From: CBDBND01 sp965262665
Lineage (GTDB): Bacteria > Pseudomonadota > Alphaproteobacteria > Rhodospirillales > Rhodospirillaceae
DNA: 64,000 bases
Direction of reading: 5' to 3'
Assembly: GCA_965262665.1 (NCBI GenBank)
Contig: CBDHFR010000002.1
Span: 124,001 to 188,000 of the forward strand
Shown here: piece by piece, positions 47,964 to 55,898 of the stretch
Layout: every line of letters starts with the position of its first letter
Numbering within the stretch: position 1 is the first letter of the stretch
Position numbers and translations under genes: made by a program
The notes under the pieces: model-generated
What the model was told of the DNA's origin: nothing
Seen by the model: the letters and a program-made list of their open reading frames with translations, nothing else
The model's database searches: none

Positions 47964-48300
47964 ATGACGGGTACGCAGACGGCGGTCGGATCGGTCTGGA
48001 CGGAGCAAGTTGCATTCGCCAGGTCGACCGGACTCGGCACGGCGTGAGGAGCTTGTTCGGTTCTGGGCAGCGATTGCGACGGGGCGTTCGAGCGAGGACG
48101 CGGCCCGAGATGCCGGTGTATCCCCTCCGGTAGGCTCGAGGTGGTTCCGGAGGTCGGGCGGCATGCCACCAGCACATTTATCGCAATCGGCCAAGCCGCT
48201 GTCAGGACGTTACCTGTCTTTCGAGGAACGTGAGGAGATTGCTCTTCTGCGCGCTCAGGGAAGAGGCATACGTCATATTGCTTGCCGGCTGGAGCGAGCA
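47964..48300 (+). pseudogene. IS30-family transposase N-terminal fragment
   Basis: After a GGAGG site, TGTQTAVGSVWTEQVAFARS starts an IS30-like N-terminus; the frame shifts near 48045 and continues as RREELVRFWAAIATGRSSED and YLSFEEREEIALLRAQGRGI RHIA, the IS30 HTH. At about 48300 the IS30 sequence stops and is joined in frame to the gene described next. Confidence 0.7.
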
Positions 48301-48789
48301 CCCCAAACCCGGAGAAAAGAGCGTCAGGACCGGGAGCCGTGCCCCAAACCCGACCTCAAGCTCGAAGCAGCGGTCAAACTGCTGCGGGAGGGCAACAGCC
48401 AAAAGGCCGCGGCCAAATCGGTCAGCATCTCTGCGGCCCGGCTTCGGCGGTTCACCTATTACTACAAAATCGCCGCACGGATTGGCCGCAAGTGGGTGTT
48501 CACCGATGAACGGCCCCGGCGCGTTCCGACCCTAACCCAAGGTCAGGTTAAGACCATTACGGTTCCAGGGTTTGAGGAAGCCAGCAAAGCCGGATCATAT
48601 TGGAACGATATGGGGCGGTTTCTCCGCACCAATGAGCATGAAATCCTCTTGCCCTATACCGAAGATGGTCTGATCGATCGCGAGGGCCGTTTCTTTCCCT
48701 TCGAAACCGATCCCAATGAACTCCACCGCATAGCCGCGATGGACACCCCGCCTTTTCACGAAATCTACCAAATCATCTCAACTAACTAA
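48010..48789 (+). CDS. chimeric frame: IS30 N-terminus fused to HTH-type island protein (paralogue 1)
   Basis: The 259-codon frame has two origins. Residues 1–97 are IS30 HTH. From about 98 on it is an island protein with LKLEAAVKLLREGNSQKAAA, a KSVSISAARLRRFTYYYKIA helix-turn-helix-like region, GRKWVFTDERPRRVPTLTQG and a C-terminus FPFETDPNELHRIAAMDTPP FHEIYQIIS. The second part is clearly homologous to the protein at 49731–50315, roughly half the positions matching by eye. Its natural N-terminus was removed by the IS30 junction. It precedes an HNH gene by 11 bases. Function is unknown; DNA binding is likely. Confidence 0.7.
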   Translation: MHSPGRPDSARREELVRFWAAIATGRSSEDAARDAGVSPPVGSRWFRRSGGMPPAHLSQSAKPLSGRYLSFEEREEIALLRAQGRGIRHIACRLERAPQTRRKERQDREPCPKPDLKLEAAVKLLREGNSQKAAAKSVSISAARLRRFTYYYKIAARIGRKWVFTDERPRRVPTLTQGQVKTITVPGFEEASKAGSYWNDMGRFLRTNEHEILLPYTEDGLIDREGRFFPFETDPNELHRIAAMDTPPFHEIYQIISTN

Positions 48790-48800
48790 GGAATTGACCT

Positions 48801-49070
48801 ATGACTACTAAGGAAAAACCTGACTTTGAAGACCGTTTGGAACGGCGTTACCGCAAACTGGATACGCGCAATCCGGCGTGCGTATGCTGTGGCCATAACG
48901 ATCCTTTTGCCCTTGAGCTGCATCATATCGCGGGCTGTAAACACCATGACGATCTAGCCATAGTGTGCCGGAACTGCCACCGCCGCTTAAGCGACAATCA
49001 GCTTGATCATCCCGAGGACACCTTAAGAAACACGTCCGTTCGGAACTCTTCAACGGTAATCACCCGGTAG
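48801..49070 (+). CDS. HNH endonuclease-like protein (paralogue 1), C-terminus altered
   Basis: An 89-residue protein with a zinc-bound HNH layout: ACVCCGHNDPFALELHHIAG, then LAIVCRNCHRRLSDNQLDHP. Two CxxC pairs and the central HH are present. It follows the HTH-type gene in the same order as its paralogue at 49341–49721. The last ~18 residues (from about 49017) are antisense to the truncated exonuclease gene, so the native end was lost at an inversion or deletion junction. Confidence 0.75.
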   Translation: MTTKEKPDFEDRLERRYRKLDTRNPACVCCGHNDPFALELHHIAGCKHHDDLAIVCRNCHRRLSDNQLDHPEDTLRNTSVRNSSTVITR

Positions 49071-49357
49071 CTTTGCTTATCAGCGAATGACTTAAGGAGT
49101 TCAATTTCAGATTCGGTAAGTGTCTTCGCACAGTAAAAGATGCCTTGCGCGTATAGCTCCAGGCCTTCGCGCACCTGGTAGAAGCCAAAGCGCAAGGCTT
49201 ACACTTCATCGGTCGTGGTTTCGCAATCGAAAACCAATGTTGAATCTTCGGGTTCGTCCGAATCGTTGTGCGGCTCTTTTTTCCGGCGTCTCTTTTCTGG
49301 TTTTTCCGTGTAACAGCGCACAGCAATCTTATTGGGTGGTTTATTGGTCATGGTCAT
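49018..49357 (-). pseudogene. DEDD-type 3'-5' exonuclease-like N-terminal fragment
   Basis: Starting at ATG 49357 (or 49351), overlapping the HNH stop, the minus frame reads TNKPPNKIAVRCYTEKPEKR and then LVFDCETTTDEV, the Exo I motif (DxE) of DEDD nucleases and family B polymerases. An in-frame TAA at 49199–49201 interrupts it (CAA to TAA would restore Gln), after which ALRFGFYQVREGLELYAQGI FYCAKTL continues. The frame is cut at the junction at about 49018. Only ~110 residues survive. It might be an exonuclease or the start of a PolB-like protein; I cannot decide. Confidence 0.55.
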
Positions 49358-49721
49358 GGTCTTGGTTTCCTTTCATTGATAACTGGCCGCTTTCGATTAG
49401 GTCTTTGCCAATGTGTTCGAGGTGATCGCAGAGTTCCCTTGCGTGCTCGACGGCACCCAGAATTGTCCGGCCCTTTCTTTCGAGGTCGCTAACGGGTCCT
49501 GGCAAACCGGGTGGTTGGTCTTTTTGAGAGTCGGTGCGTTTGCGGTGACAATTGGCGCAGAGGATGACTACCTCATCGCTGTACTTGCGCCCTGCCAAAT
49601 GGTCCTTATCCAGACACTCCCAATCATTCAATCCGCAGATCGCGCACTTCGGCTCGCGGGTCCCTAACCGCTGATGCGCTTGCTGCTTACGCGTATTTTT
49701 GTCTGGATATTTCTGCGTCAT
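49341..49721 (-). CDS. HNH endonuclease-like protein (paralogue 2)
   Basis: A 126-residue protein with KCAICGLNDWECLDKDHLAG and VVILCANCHRKRTDSQKDQP, giving CxxC, DH and CxxCH zinc/HNH residues. The C-terminal 50 residues (EHARELCDHLEHIGKDLIES) form a predicted helix and end in a short DHDHDQ run. It lies nine bases after the HTH-type gene and overlaps the exonuclease-like gene. With its paralogue at 48801 it shows a duplicated HTH–HNH unit. Confidence 0.78.
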   Translation of the reverse strand: MTQKYPDKNTRKQQAHQRLGTREPKCAICGLNDWECLDKDHLAGRKYSDEVVILCANCHRKRTDSQKDQPPGLPGPVSDLERKGRTILGAVEHARELCDHLEHIGKDLIESGQLSMKGNQDHDHDQ

Positions 49722-49730
49722 GGCGTCCGC

Positions 49731-50315
49731 TTAGTCCGGCGAAATGATTTGATAGATTTCGTGGAATGGCGGCAGGTCCATTTGCCGCAAGCGGTGGAGT
49801 TCGTTCGGGTCGGTCTCAAATGGATGGAACACACCGTTGACGTCCGTCACACCCTTACCCTTGAAAGGCGCTAAAATCTTTGGATCATTGGTTTCGGTGA
49901 ATTGGCCTACGGCATCCTCAAAGTCACCGGCTTTCTTGGCTTCATCAAAGCCGCCAACAATGACCGATTTATCCTTACCCTTTGTCAGAACCCTTACCCG
50001 GCGTGGAATGTTGTCGGTCATGATCCACTTGCGGCCATCCCAATGGGCGAGCTTGTTGGTAGAAGTGAACCGTCGCAGCCGGTTCGCAGTGATACCGGCG
50101 GATTTTGCGGCTGCCCGCTGGCTATCTCCTTGATGGAGGAGCTTTAGGGCGGCCAGCAGTTTGTCATCGGTTTTCGGCTTTACCCGCCCATTGCTGGCAA
50201 AAGCTTCACCCGTCTTAGGATGACCTCTCGCCTGGGATCGGCTCAAGCCCCTAGCAAGGCCGCGCTCAATGCGTCTCCGATAGTCGGCGTTGTAATCGCG
50301 CTTGCGTTTGGCCAT
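49731..50315 (-). CDS. HTH-type island protein (paralogue 2)
   Basis: The intact 194-residue version: basic N-terminus AKRKRDYNADYRRRIERGLA, a GHPKTGEAF segment, then LLAALKLLHQGDSQRAAAKS and AGITANRLRRFTSTNKLAHW (resolvase/HTH-like), IPRRVRVLTKGKDKSVIVGG and the C-terminal FHPFETDPNELHRLRQMDLP. Its conserved C-terminus (PPFHEIYQIIS) is shared with the chimeric copy at 48.0–48.8 kb. Such proteins are known to me only as hypotheticals near HNH genes in mobile DNA. Confidence 0.72.
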   Translation of the reverse strand: MAKRKRDYNADYRRRIERGLARGLSRSQARGHPKTGEAFASNGRVKPKTDDKLLAALKLLHQGDSQRAAAKSAGITANRLRRFTSTNKLAHWDGRKWIMTDNIPRRVRVLTKGKDKSVIVGGFDEAKKAGDFEDAVGQFTETNDPKILAPFKGKGVTDVNGVFHPFETDPNELHRLRQMDLPPFHEIYQIISPD

Positions 50316-50401
50316 TTAACCTTTTCCACTTTCGTATAGAAAAAGTTTGGAGCCAGCGCGAAACCATTTCAACGGCTCTAAAATGCAGTCGAATTTATTG
50401 T

Positions 50402-51162
50402 TTATTGTTCCTTGTGTTTCAGGGCGTTAGCCAGAAAATCACTGTTAATGACCTGGCGAACGGTTTCCGGACCAAAACCGCTATGCAATTGCTTGAAATT
50501 TTCAGGATATTTTTGTCTTAAGCGTTCAATTACCGCGTCAATTGCGGTTTGTTGACTGGCATTAAAATCAATTTCTTTATTTTCCTTACATTCTTCATAA
50601 GCCTGTTCAATTTGTGGCCATGTAGTTGGGCGGCCTCTCTTACGTTTTTCACTTCCCGATCCATCTTTTTCTGAATTTGGATCAAATATCCGGACATCTT
50701 CAAATTGAACTGTACGGCCCTGGAAAATGTCATTATCCTAATGTGAAAAGGGTTTTTTCGGTCCAACGGGCAAATTCTCAATTTCTTCTAATTTTTCCAA
50801 ATTTTGGCTAAGCAAAAATTGAAATTCCAAATTTAGAATTTCTTTTTTTGAATTTTCCTTAACAAGCTTAACTTGAGTTCCAATTGCAGTGAGATTGCCG
50901 AGATACAATTCATTGCACAAATGTTCACAGAGGCGTTTTTATATTTTTTTCGATCGCTGTCCCGATACGACGGTTCCTTAGGAAAATATTTGTAAAAGTC
51001 CGGATTATCGGACTTACATTCACCCTCATGGGCGGGTTCACATAAATTCAAATATTGTCTCTTATCTAATGAGTCGCCAGCATTCGGAAAATTGGAAAAT
51101 TTAAGAACTGCCTCGCTTAAAGGCACCCCTTTTTCCCACATTTTCTGAGGATTTCGAGGCAT
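50402..51162 (-). pseudogene. AT-rich island protein of unknown function, frameshift plus TAG
   Basis: The minus strand carries a gene of about 253 codons: PRNPQKMWEKGVPLSEAVLK at the start, with CEPAHEGECKSDN. Near 50930 the frame shifts and continues as LCNELYLGNLTAIGTQVKLV and NLPVGPKKPFSH, then an in-frame TAG (50738–50740) before DNDIFQGRTVQFEDVRIFDP, KRGRPTTWPQIEQAYEECKE and the end ANALKHKEQ at 50402. The GRPTTW stretch resembles small DNA-associated proteins, but no family is assigned. It is divergent from the cas1 homologue. Confidence 0.6.
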
Positions 51163-51212
51163 CTTGGGCTAGAATCCTACAAGTAAAATCAATGGTTTGC
51201 TTGGAGGCTATT

Positions 51213-52295
51213 TTGACTGCCAAACCGCTCAAGCGCCAGTCACAGGATCACGGGACCGAATGGGCCGAACGGTGCGGCTATTGGCTCAAGGCCCTTGAGG
51301 CCGGAAAGCCAAGACGTAAGCGGCGGGAAAAGGAAACCCAGCCGCTGATCCTGAACGGGCACGGCCTCTCAGTCAGAGTCGATAAGGGAACCCTCATCAT
51401 CAGGGACGGCCATACTCATTACCCGGTAGAGAAACGGGAATGGTGGTTCTTCAAAGGTGAACTAACCATACCGCCCCGGATCGTCATTGTGGACGGCTCC
51501 GGCAATATCACCCTGGATGCCCTGGATTGGCTGGCCGGGCAGAACGTTGACCTGATCCGGCTCAAATGGGATGGCCGGATCATCACCATGGCCGGAACGG
51601 ACGGCTATGCCGCCGACCGGCAAAAGGTCACTTGGCAGATAGCGACACGGGCCAATGAGGCCAAGCGGATGGCATTTGCCGTTCCCCTCATCAAAGGCAA
51701 GATCAAGGAAACCCTATGGAACCTTGAAAACCTACTGCCTGGGTCACCCTCCAGGGACAAGGCCATCGATAAGGCCACGGCCATCCTAAAGATTATCAAA
51801 ACCGACCCGCCCAAGACGGTCGCTTTATTACTGGGTATGGAAGGAACCGTAGCCCAGGGGTATTTCTACGCTTGGCGGGCTCTGGAAATGAAATGGAAGG
51901 CGGTCAAACGCTATCCCATCCCCGATGAATGGAAGCAGTACTTTGCGCGGTCACCACTTCTGAGTGAGAAGCGGCCTACAAACAAGCGGGCAACCCACCC
52001 CATCAACGCAATGCTCAACTATGCCTATACCGCTCTTGAAAGCTCGGCCCGCATCCAGGTCATTGCCGATGGCTATGATCCGTCCATTGGCATCATGCAT
52101 GACCGCTGGCAGCCGGATCGGCATTCATTCGTTTTTGACCTCATGGAACCCCAACGGCCCGTTGTGGATCGTCGTATCCTGAAACTGATCCAAGATCACA
52201 CATTCTCAGGAGCGGATTTCATGCTGCAACCCGATGGGGTGGTGAGGCTGAATCCGGAGGTGGTAAGAGTAGTTTCTAGTAGAATGGATTTTTGA
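51213..52295 (+). CDS. cas1: solo Cas1-family integrase
   Basis: A 360-residue Cas1 homologue. An N-terminal extension of ~43 residues is followed by the beta domain (LILNGHGLSVRVDKGTLIIR, IVIVDGSGNITLDALDWLAG, VDLIRLKWDGRI) and the alpha-helical catalytic domain. Catalytic and metal residues are complete, numbered from the TTG: E210 in LLLGMEGTVAQGYFYAWRAL, H296 in YDPSIGIMHDRWQPDR and D309 in FVFDLMEPQRPVVDRR; HPINAMLNYAYTALES also fits. The TTG at 51213 has a GGAGG site six bases upstream and is preferred over the ATG at 51192, which has none. No cas2, effector or CRISPR array is in the window, so it may act as a casposase-like or otherwise repurposed integrase. Confidence 0.85.
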   Translation: MTAKPLKRQSQDHGTEWAERCGYWLKALEAGKPRRKRREKETQPLILNGHGLSVRVDKGTLIIRDGHTHYPVEKREWWFFKGELTIPPRIVIVDGSGNITLDALDWLAGQNVDLIRLKWDGRIITMAGTDGYAADRQKVTWQIATRANEAKRMAFAVPLIKGKIKETLWNLENLLPGSPSRDKAIDKATAILKIIKTDPPKTVALLLGMEGTVAQGYFYAWRALEMKWKAVKRYPIPDEWKQYFARSPLLSEKRPTNKRATHPINAMLNYAYTALESSARIQVIADGYDPSIGIMHDRWQPDRHSFVFDLMEPQRPVVDRRILKLIQDHTFSGADFMLQPDGVVRLNPEVVRVVSSRMDF

Positions 52296-52296
52296 T

Positions 52297-52352
52297 GTGG
52301 ATTTGAGAAAAACGTGTCTTGGAGATTTTTGTGGATTTAAGGAAACGTGTCT
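52297..52352 (+). repeat. imperfect direct repeat at the start of the membrane-protein gene
   Basis: TGTGGATTTGAGAAAAACGT (from about 52295) and TGTGGATTTAAGGAAACGTG (from about 52330) each run into GTCTTGGAGAT or GTCTTGAAGAT. The unit is about 30 bases with a few differences. It places a second copy of the start region just upstream of the real one. Confidence 0.6.
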
Positions 52353-52996
52353 TGAAGATACTGTTTTGGGTGGCCGCCATGACTGCTTTCATTGGTCCGA
52401 CTCTTGGGATTTTGCTTGGTTACACCCAAGCTGGCTGGGCGTCTTTAGTTTCATCACTTGTTTTAATGTTTGCGACAAGATTCGAAACGGTAGAAGAACT
52501 ACCTTTTGGGCCACTCAAAGCGAAGTTAAGAGAAAAGATCGAGGAAGTAGAAAACTTTATTGTGCCACTTAATGAAATGGCTTTAACACTTTCTGAAATA
52601 TCCTTAACCCAATTGATGGGAGGAGATCGCTGGGACGGTATAGGTTTAAAGGAAAAGTTTAAAGCCCGTGAAAAAATAGATGCACTATTAGATAACCTCA
52701 ACATAGAAGATGACGACAGAAGCAAAATTTATGACAAATAGAACGCATACTTAGAATCTGACCACGCCAACAAAATTGTTGACCAATCCAGTCAATATCC
52801 AGAAGATTTTCGTCAAAGACTTAACAGTCTCCGTATTAATCAATTAACAATATCACCTGCGGCTGACTATAGAAGTTTGTTTGTATCCGAGGACTTACTC
52901 ACGCCAGAAATTGATGCTCTTATAAAAGACCTCGAATATTTTCAACAGCACCAGGAATTAAGAAGACCTGAAATTTGGATCAATAGCGATAATTGA
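52319..52996 (+). pseudogene. small membrane/coiled protein, interrupted by TAG
   Basis: The first 140 residues contain one or two membrane segments (KILFWVAAMTAFIGPTLGIL, LGYTQAGWASLVSSLVLMFA) and a helical tail (KLREKIEEVENFIVPLNEMA). A TAG at 52739–52741 interrupts IYDK-stop-NAYLESDHANKIVDQSSQ, and the same frame stays open to a TGA at 52994–52996, ending RRPEIWINSDN. A CAG-to-TAG change would restore ~225 residues. The start may be TTG 52319 or GTG 52331. It lies upstream of an OLD-like ATPase gene and is AT-rich like it; no family is recognised. Confidence 0.6.
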
Positions 52997-53166
52997 GAAA
53001 AACTTTTTTGACTAAATTCAAAAGAAGGAAACCAATAAGGTTGGGAATCGCGGCCAAATAGGACAGGATAGTTTATCTGACCTAGAACTTCCTTATAAGT
53101 ATCCACGCAATTTCATTTGATTGGGGCACTGACGAAAAGCATAAAGTACGGGAGTTATTTTGTTAC

Positions 53167-54753
53167 ATGAAGATACGTTCTCTTAGATTAAAGGGCTATA
53201 AGCGATTTTATGGCCTCGAAATTCAACTTGGTGAAAAGCCCTCAAGGTTTATAGCCTTGGTTGGTCCGAACGGATGCGGCAAGAGCAGCATTCTAGACGG
53301 ACTTCTATATCTTCAAAGGAACTATGTAGAAATCGGTAATACTGGACAAATGGGCACCGATTATCACTCTCTCGGTGATCCTATCACTGACGTCGAAAAA
53401 AATATAGAAGTCACTTTTACCAACGGAAGTTATAGGGAAATTCATTCTCAAAAAGAGGTTAAGGGAAAGCAGAGCACTATATTCTCATTTCGGAGTCCCT
53501 ATCGTCACAACTCAAATGTAAGAATATCTAAGACTGAAGCGACAGACGAAATTGAAAAAAATAGTTATGGCGCGTCGACGACTGTCGCCTTAGACGAAAA
53601 GATGGAAAATAATTATAGGAGATTATTAGCTAAATTTAATAGGCATAGAGACAAAAACGATCTCAAACCGAGTGAAGCCCGAGAAGACATAATTAAGGAA
53701 TTAAATGACGCGATAGAAAATTGTTTAGATTTAAACATTTCCAGTTTGGGAGATGTGGAATCGAATCGCGGTACACTATTTTTTACAAAAACAGACCAGT
53801 CGACTGAATTTGAATATAACCTCTTGTCCGCAGGTGAAAAAGAAGTCGTAGATCTTTTACTCGATCTTTATGTAAGGAAAGATGAATACGACGACACAGT
53901 GTTCCTTATTGACGAACCTGAATTACATATCAATACGTTGGTTCAAAGAAACTTACTTATTGAGATCAACAAACTTGTTGGAGATAATTGTCAATTATGG
54001 TTTGCAACGCACAGCATAGGATTTCTTCGTGCATTACAAGATGATATTAAAGATTGCCAGATAATTTATTTTGAACCAGGCGTTGATTTTGCGGTCTCAG
54101 AAAAAATACTTAAACCAGTCCCAAAAAGCCGAGCGCAATGGCAGAAAATCTTTGAAACAGCATTGGACGATCTAACGGGTTTGGTCGCCCCAAGACATTT
54201 GGTCTATTGCGAAGGAAAGGCGGAATCTATTGACGGTAACGAAAAAGGACTCGATGCCATTATTTATAACAATATTTTTGGACAAGCAGAAAATGAAACG
54301 CTTTTTGTATCAAGTGGTGGAGGTACTCAGCCAGAACAAAGAATGAAAATAACGCTAACCATATTAAAGAAAGCCTTACCCGATCTTGCCATTCTAATTC
54401 TATCAGATAGGGACGAAAAATCCGAAGAACAACGAATAGAATATCTTCGAGAAGAAAATTACCGACGCGTATTAAAGCGAAGAGAAATTGAAAACTATCT
54501 GTATGACGAGGCAGTGCTAAAAAAATATACAGATAAGAACGGATTTCAATTTAACCAACAAGAATACGAAGACGAATTTCAAGACATAGTGAACCAAGAT
54601 GTTAAGAGTAAGACTGGAATAATAAAATCTTTATGCAGCGTAACAACAAGCATTAATGCTGAGAAATTCAAAGTAGAATTATCGAATTTCATAACTCCAG
54701 ACATGGATATATTTAAGGAATTGAGGAATTGTATATTTCAGGCACCCACCTGA
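53167..54753 (+). CDS. OLD-like AAA ATPase with TOPRIM-type nuclease domain
   Basis: The 528-residue protein has an SMC/ABC-type ATPase: RLKGYKRFYGLEIQLG, Walker A LVGPNGCGKSSILDGL, signature LLSAGEKEVVDLLLDLYV, Walker B VFLIDEPELHINTL and the H-loop WFATHSIGFLRAL. The C-terminal part (about 335–480) fits a TOPRIM domain: LVYCEGKAESIDGNEKGLDA with the Glu, LAILILSDRDEKSEEQRIEY with DxD, and RREIENYLYDEAVLKKY. This is the OLD-nuclease plan used in several phage-defence systems (OLD, Gabija, PARIS-like). A partner nuclease or effector is not seen, only the broken membrane protein upstream. Confidence 0.82.
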   Translation: MKIRSLRLKGYKRFYGLEIQLGEKPSRFIALVGPNGCGKSSILDGLLYLQRNYVEIGNTGQMGTDYHSLGDPITDVEKNIEVTFTNGSYREIHSQKEVKGKQSTIFSFRSPYRHNSNVRISKTEATDEIEKNSYGASTTVALDEKMENNYRRLLAKFNRHRDKNDLKPSEAREDIIKELNDAIENCLDLNISSLGDVESNRGTLFFTKTDQSTEFEYNLLSAGEKEVVDLLLDLYVRKDEYDDTVFLIDEPELHINTLVQRNLLIEINKLVGDNCQLWFATHSIGFLRALQDDIKDCQIIYFEPGVDFAVSEKILKPVPKSRAQWQKIFETALDDLTGLVAPRHLVYCEGKAESIDGNEKGLDAIIYNNIFGQAENETLFVSSGGGTQPEQRMKITLTILKKALPDLAILILSDRDEKSEEQRIEYLREENYRRVLKRREIENYLYDEAVLKKYTDKNGFQFNQQEYEDEFQDIVNQDVKSKTGIIKSLCSVTTSINAEKFKVELSNFITPDMDIFKELRNCIFQAPT

Positions 54754-54879
54754 CAGCAGCGGCTCCTTACTTGACTAGCCGATCAACCCACATAATACAG
54801 GGCCATTCAAAGTGAATGGTCTTTACCCTCGCATGGTCAGAAATGCCAACGGGATATATTTTTTCTGGAAATAACTATA

Positions 54880-54907
54880 CCCCCCGGCCTTGCGACCGGG
54901 GGTTTTT
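54880..54907 (+). terminator. rho-independent terminator
   Basis: CCCCCGG (54881–54887) pairs with CCGGGGG (54896–54902) across a TTGCGA-containing loop and is followed by TTTTT. It lies between the convergent ATPase and DUF1838 genes and marks the end of the AT-rich island. Confidence 0.85.
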
Positions 54908-54929
54908 GGTTTAGCTCACTATCTGGAAG

Positions 54930-55847
54930 TTAAAACGGAAATTCGCGCTTCAGCGGTTCGGGGCCGCCGCGTTCTTCCATCTTCTTCTTAAAGAAAGTCC
55001 ACGAGGTTTCGTTTTCCCGGTCGTCGTCCAACGGCGGCGGATCGGTGTACTTGGGATAAGTCTTGGCGATTTCGTCCTTCATGGTGTCGGACATATCGTC
55101 CCAGTTATCCAGTTTCCGTCCAGCTGTATGCATGTAGATGATGCCATCGCGTCCGGCCATCTCCATCCACGGCAGCCAATCGGAGTGGCGCACCCAACCG
55201 ACCTGAACATTGGCAGAGGCCACATCCTCATCCAGCAGGCTTTCCACATCGCCGAAAAAGTTGAACATCTCCGTCGCGCGATAGGTGCCGCCGATGTACT
55301 TCTGATACTCGCCGGAAAGGACGTTGTGATAGTAGAGCGGGATGGTGGCGGTGAACCACCAGCGGTCACCCATCATATCACCGGGAAAATTTTGCGGCTT
55401 ACCATCGCGTCCCAGGCCAAAAGACGGGCCGGAATTAACCGGGTCGTTGTCCACGTGCCACACCTCGACTGTCTCGCCGGTATAGGGGTTTTCCCAGGTG
55501 CGTAACACTTCACCTGTGCGCTTGTCCTTGTAGAGAAGGATTTCGCGGGTGCGCAGGGTGTAACCATAGTTGCCGTTCTCGTCGCGTGCGGTGCCGCAAT
55601 GGCGGACGTTCATACCTTCGACATCGAACAGGTATTTATCCGACATGCCCATACGTCGCCCATAAGCGCGGCCATGCCACCAGAAGGTCACCGCTTCGCC
55701 GTCTTCCAGCGAACATTGGATCTTGCGCATTACTTTGGCCATGCCTTCGGCCGTATCCAGGTCATGTTGGCTGGCGTGAGCACTCATTACTGCGGCTACG
55801 GGCAGGACAAGGCCGAGCACAGCGGCCATCAGCGTCTTCCTGATCAT
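54930..55847 (-). CDS. DUF1838 family exported protein
   Basis: A 305-residue protein with a signal peptide (RKTLMAAVLGLVLPVAAVMS) and the DUF1838 body: KVMRKIQCSLEDGEAVTFWW, GRAYGRRMGMSDKYLFDVEG, TREILLYKDKRTGEVLRTWE and HVDNDPVN. The family is of unknown function and is common in marine and soil proteobacteria beside fatty-acid or lipid catabolism genes. It appears intact and ends close to the island terminator. Confidence 0.82.
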   Translation of the reverse strand: MIRKTLMAAVLGLVLPVAAVMSAHASQHDLDTAEGMAKVMRKIQCSLEDGEAVTFWWHGRAYGRRMGMSDKYLFDVEGMNVRHCGTARDENGNYGYTLRTREILLYKDKRTGEVLRTWENPYTGETVEVWHVDNDPVNSGPSFGLGRDGKPQNFPGDMMGDRWWFTATIPLYYHNVLSGEYQKYIGGTYRATEMFNFFGDVESLLDEDVASANVQVGWVRHSDWLPWMEMAGRDGIIYMHTAGRKLDNWDDMSDTMKDEIAKTYPKYTDPPPLDDDRENETSWTFFKKKMEERGGPEPLKREFPF

Positions 55848-55898
55848 GTGCGTCTCCCGAATATAGGTTTTTAGTTTATGGAGGCCGACCGTTTTAGA

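Noticed and set aside
50402..51190. CRISPR array or leader upstream of cas1
   Set aside because: I saw no regularly spaced repeats; the stretch is explained by a broken AT-rich gene on the minus strand.
17307..52741. Reading TGA/TAG/TAA as recoded sense codons
   Set aside because: All three stops appear as interruptions and all are also used as normal gene ends in the window (for example TGA for cysH, TAG for cysI's neighbour hemA). Ordinary nonsense mutation is simpler.
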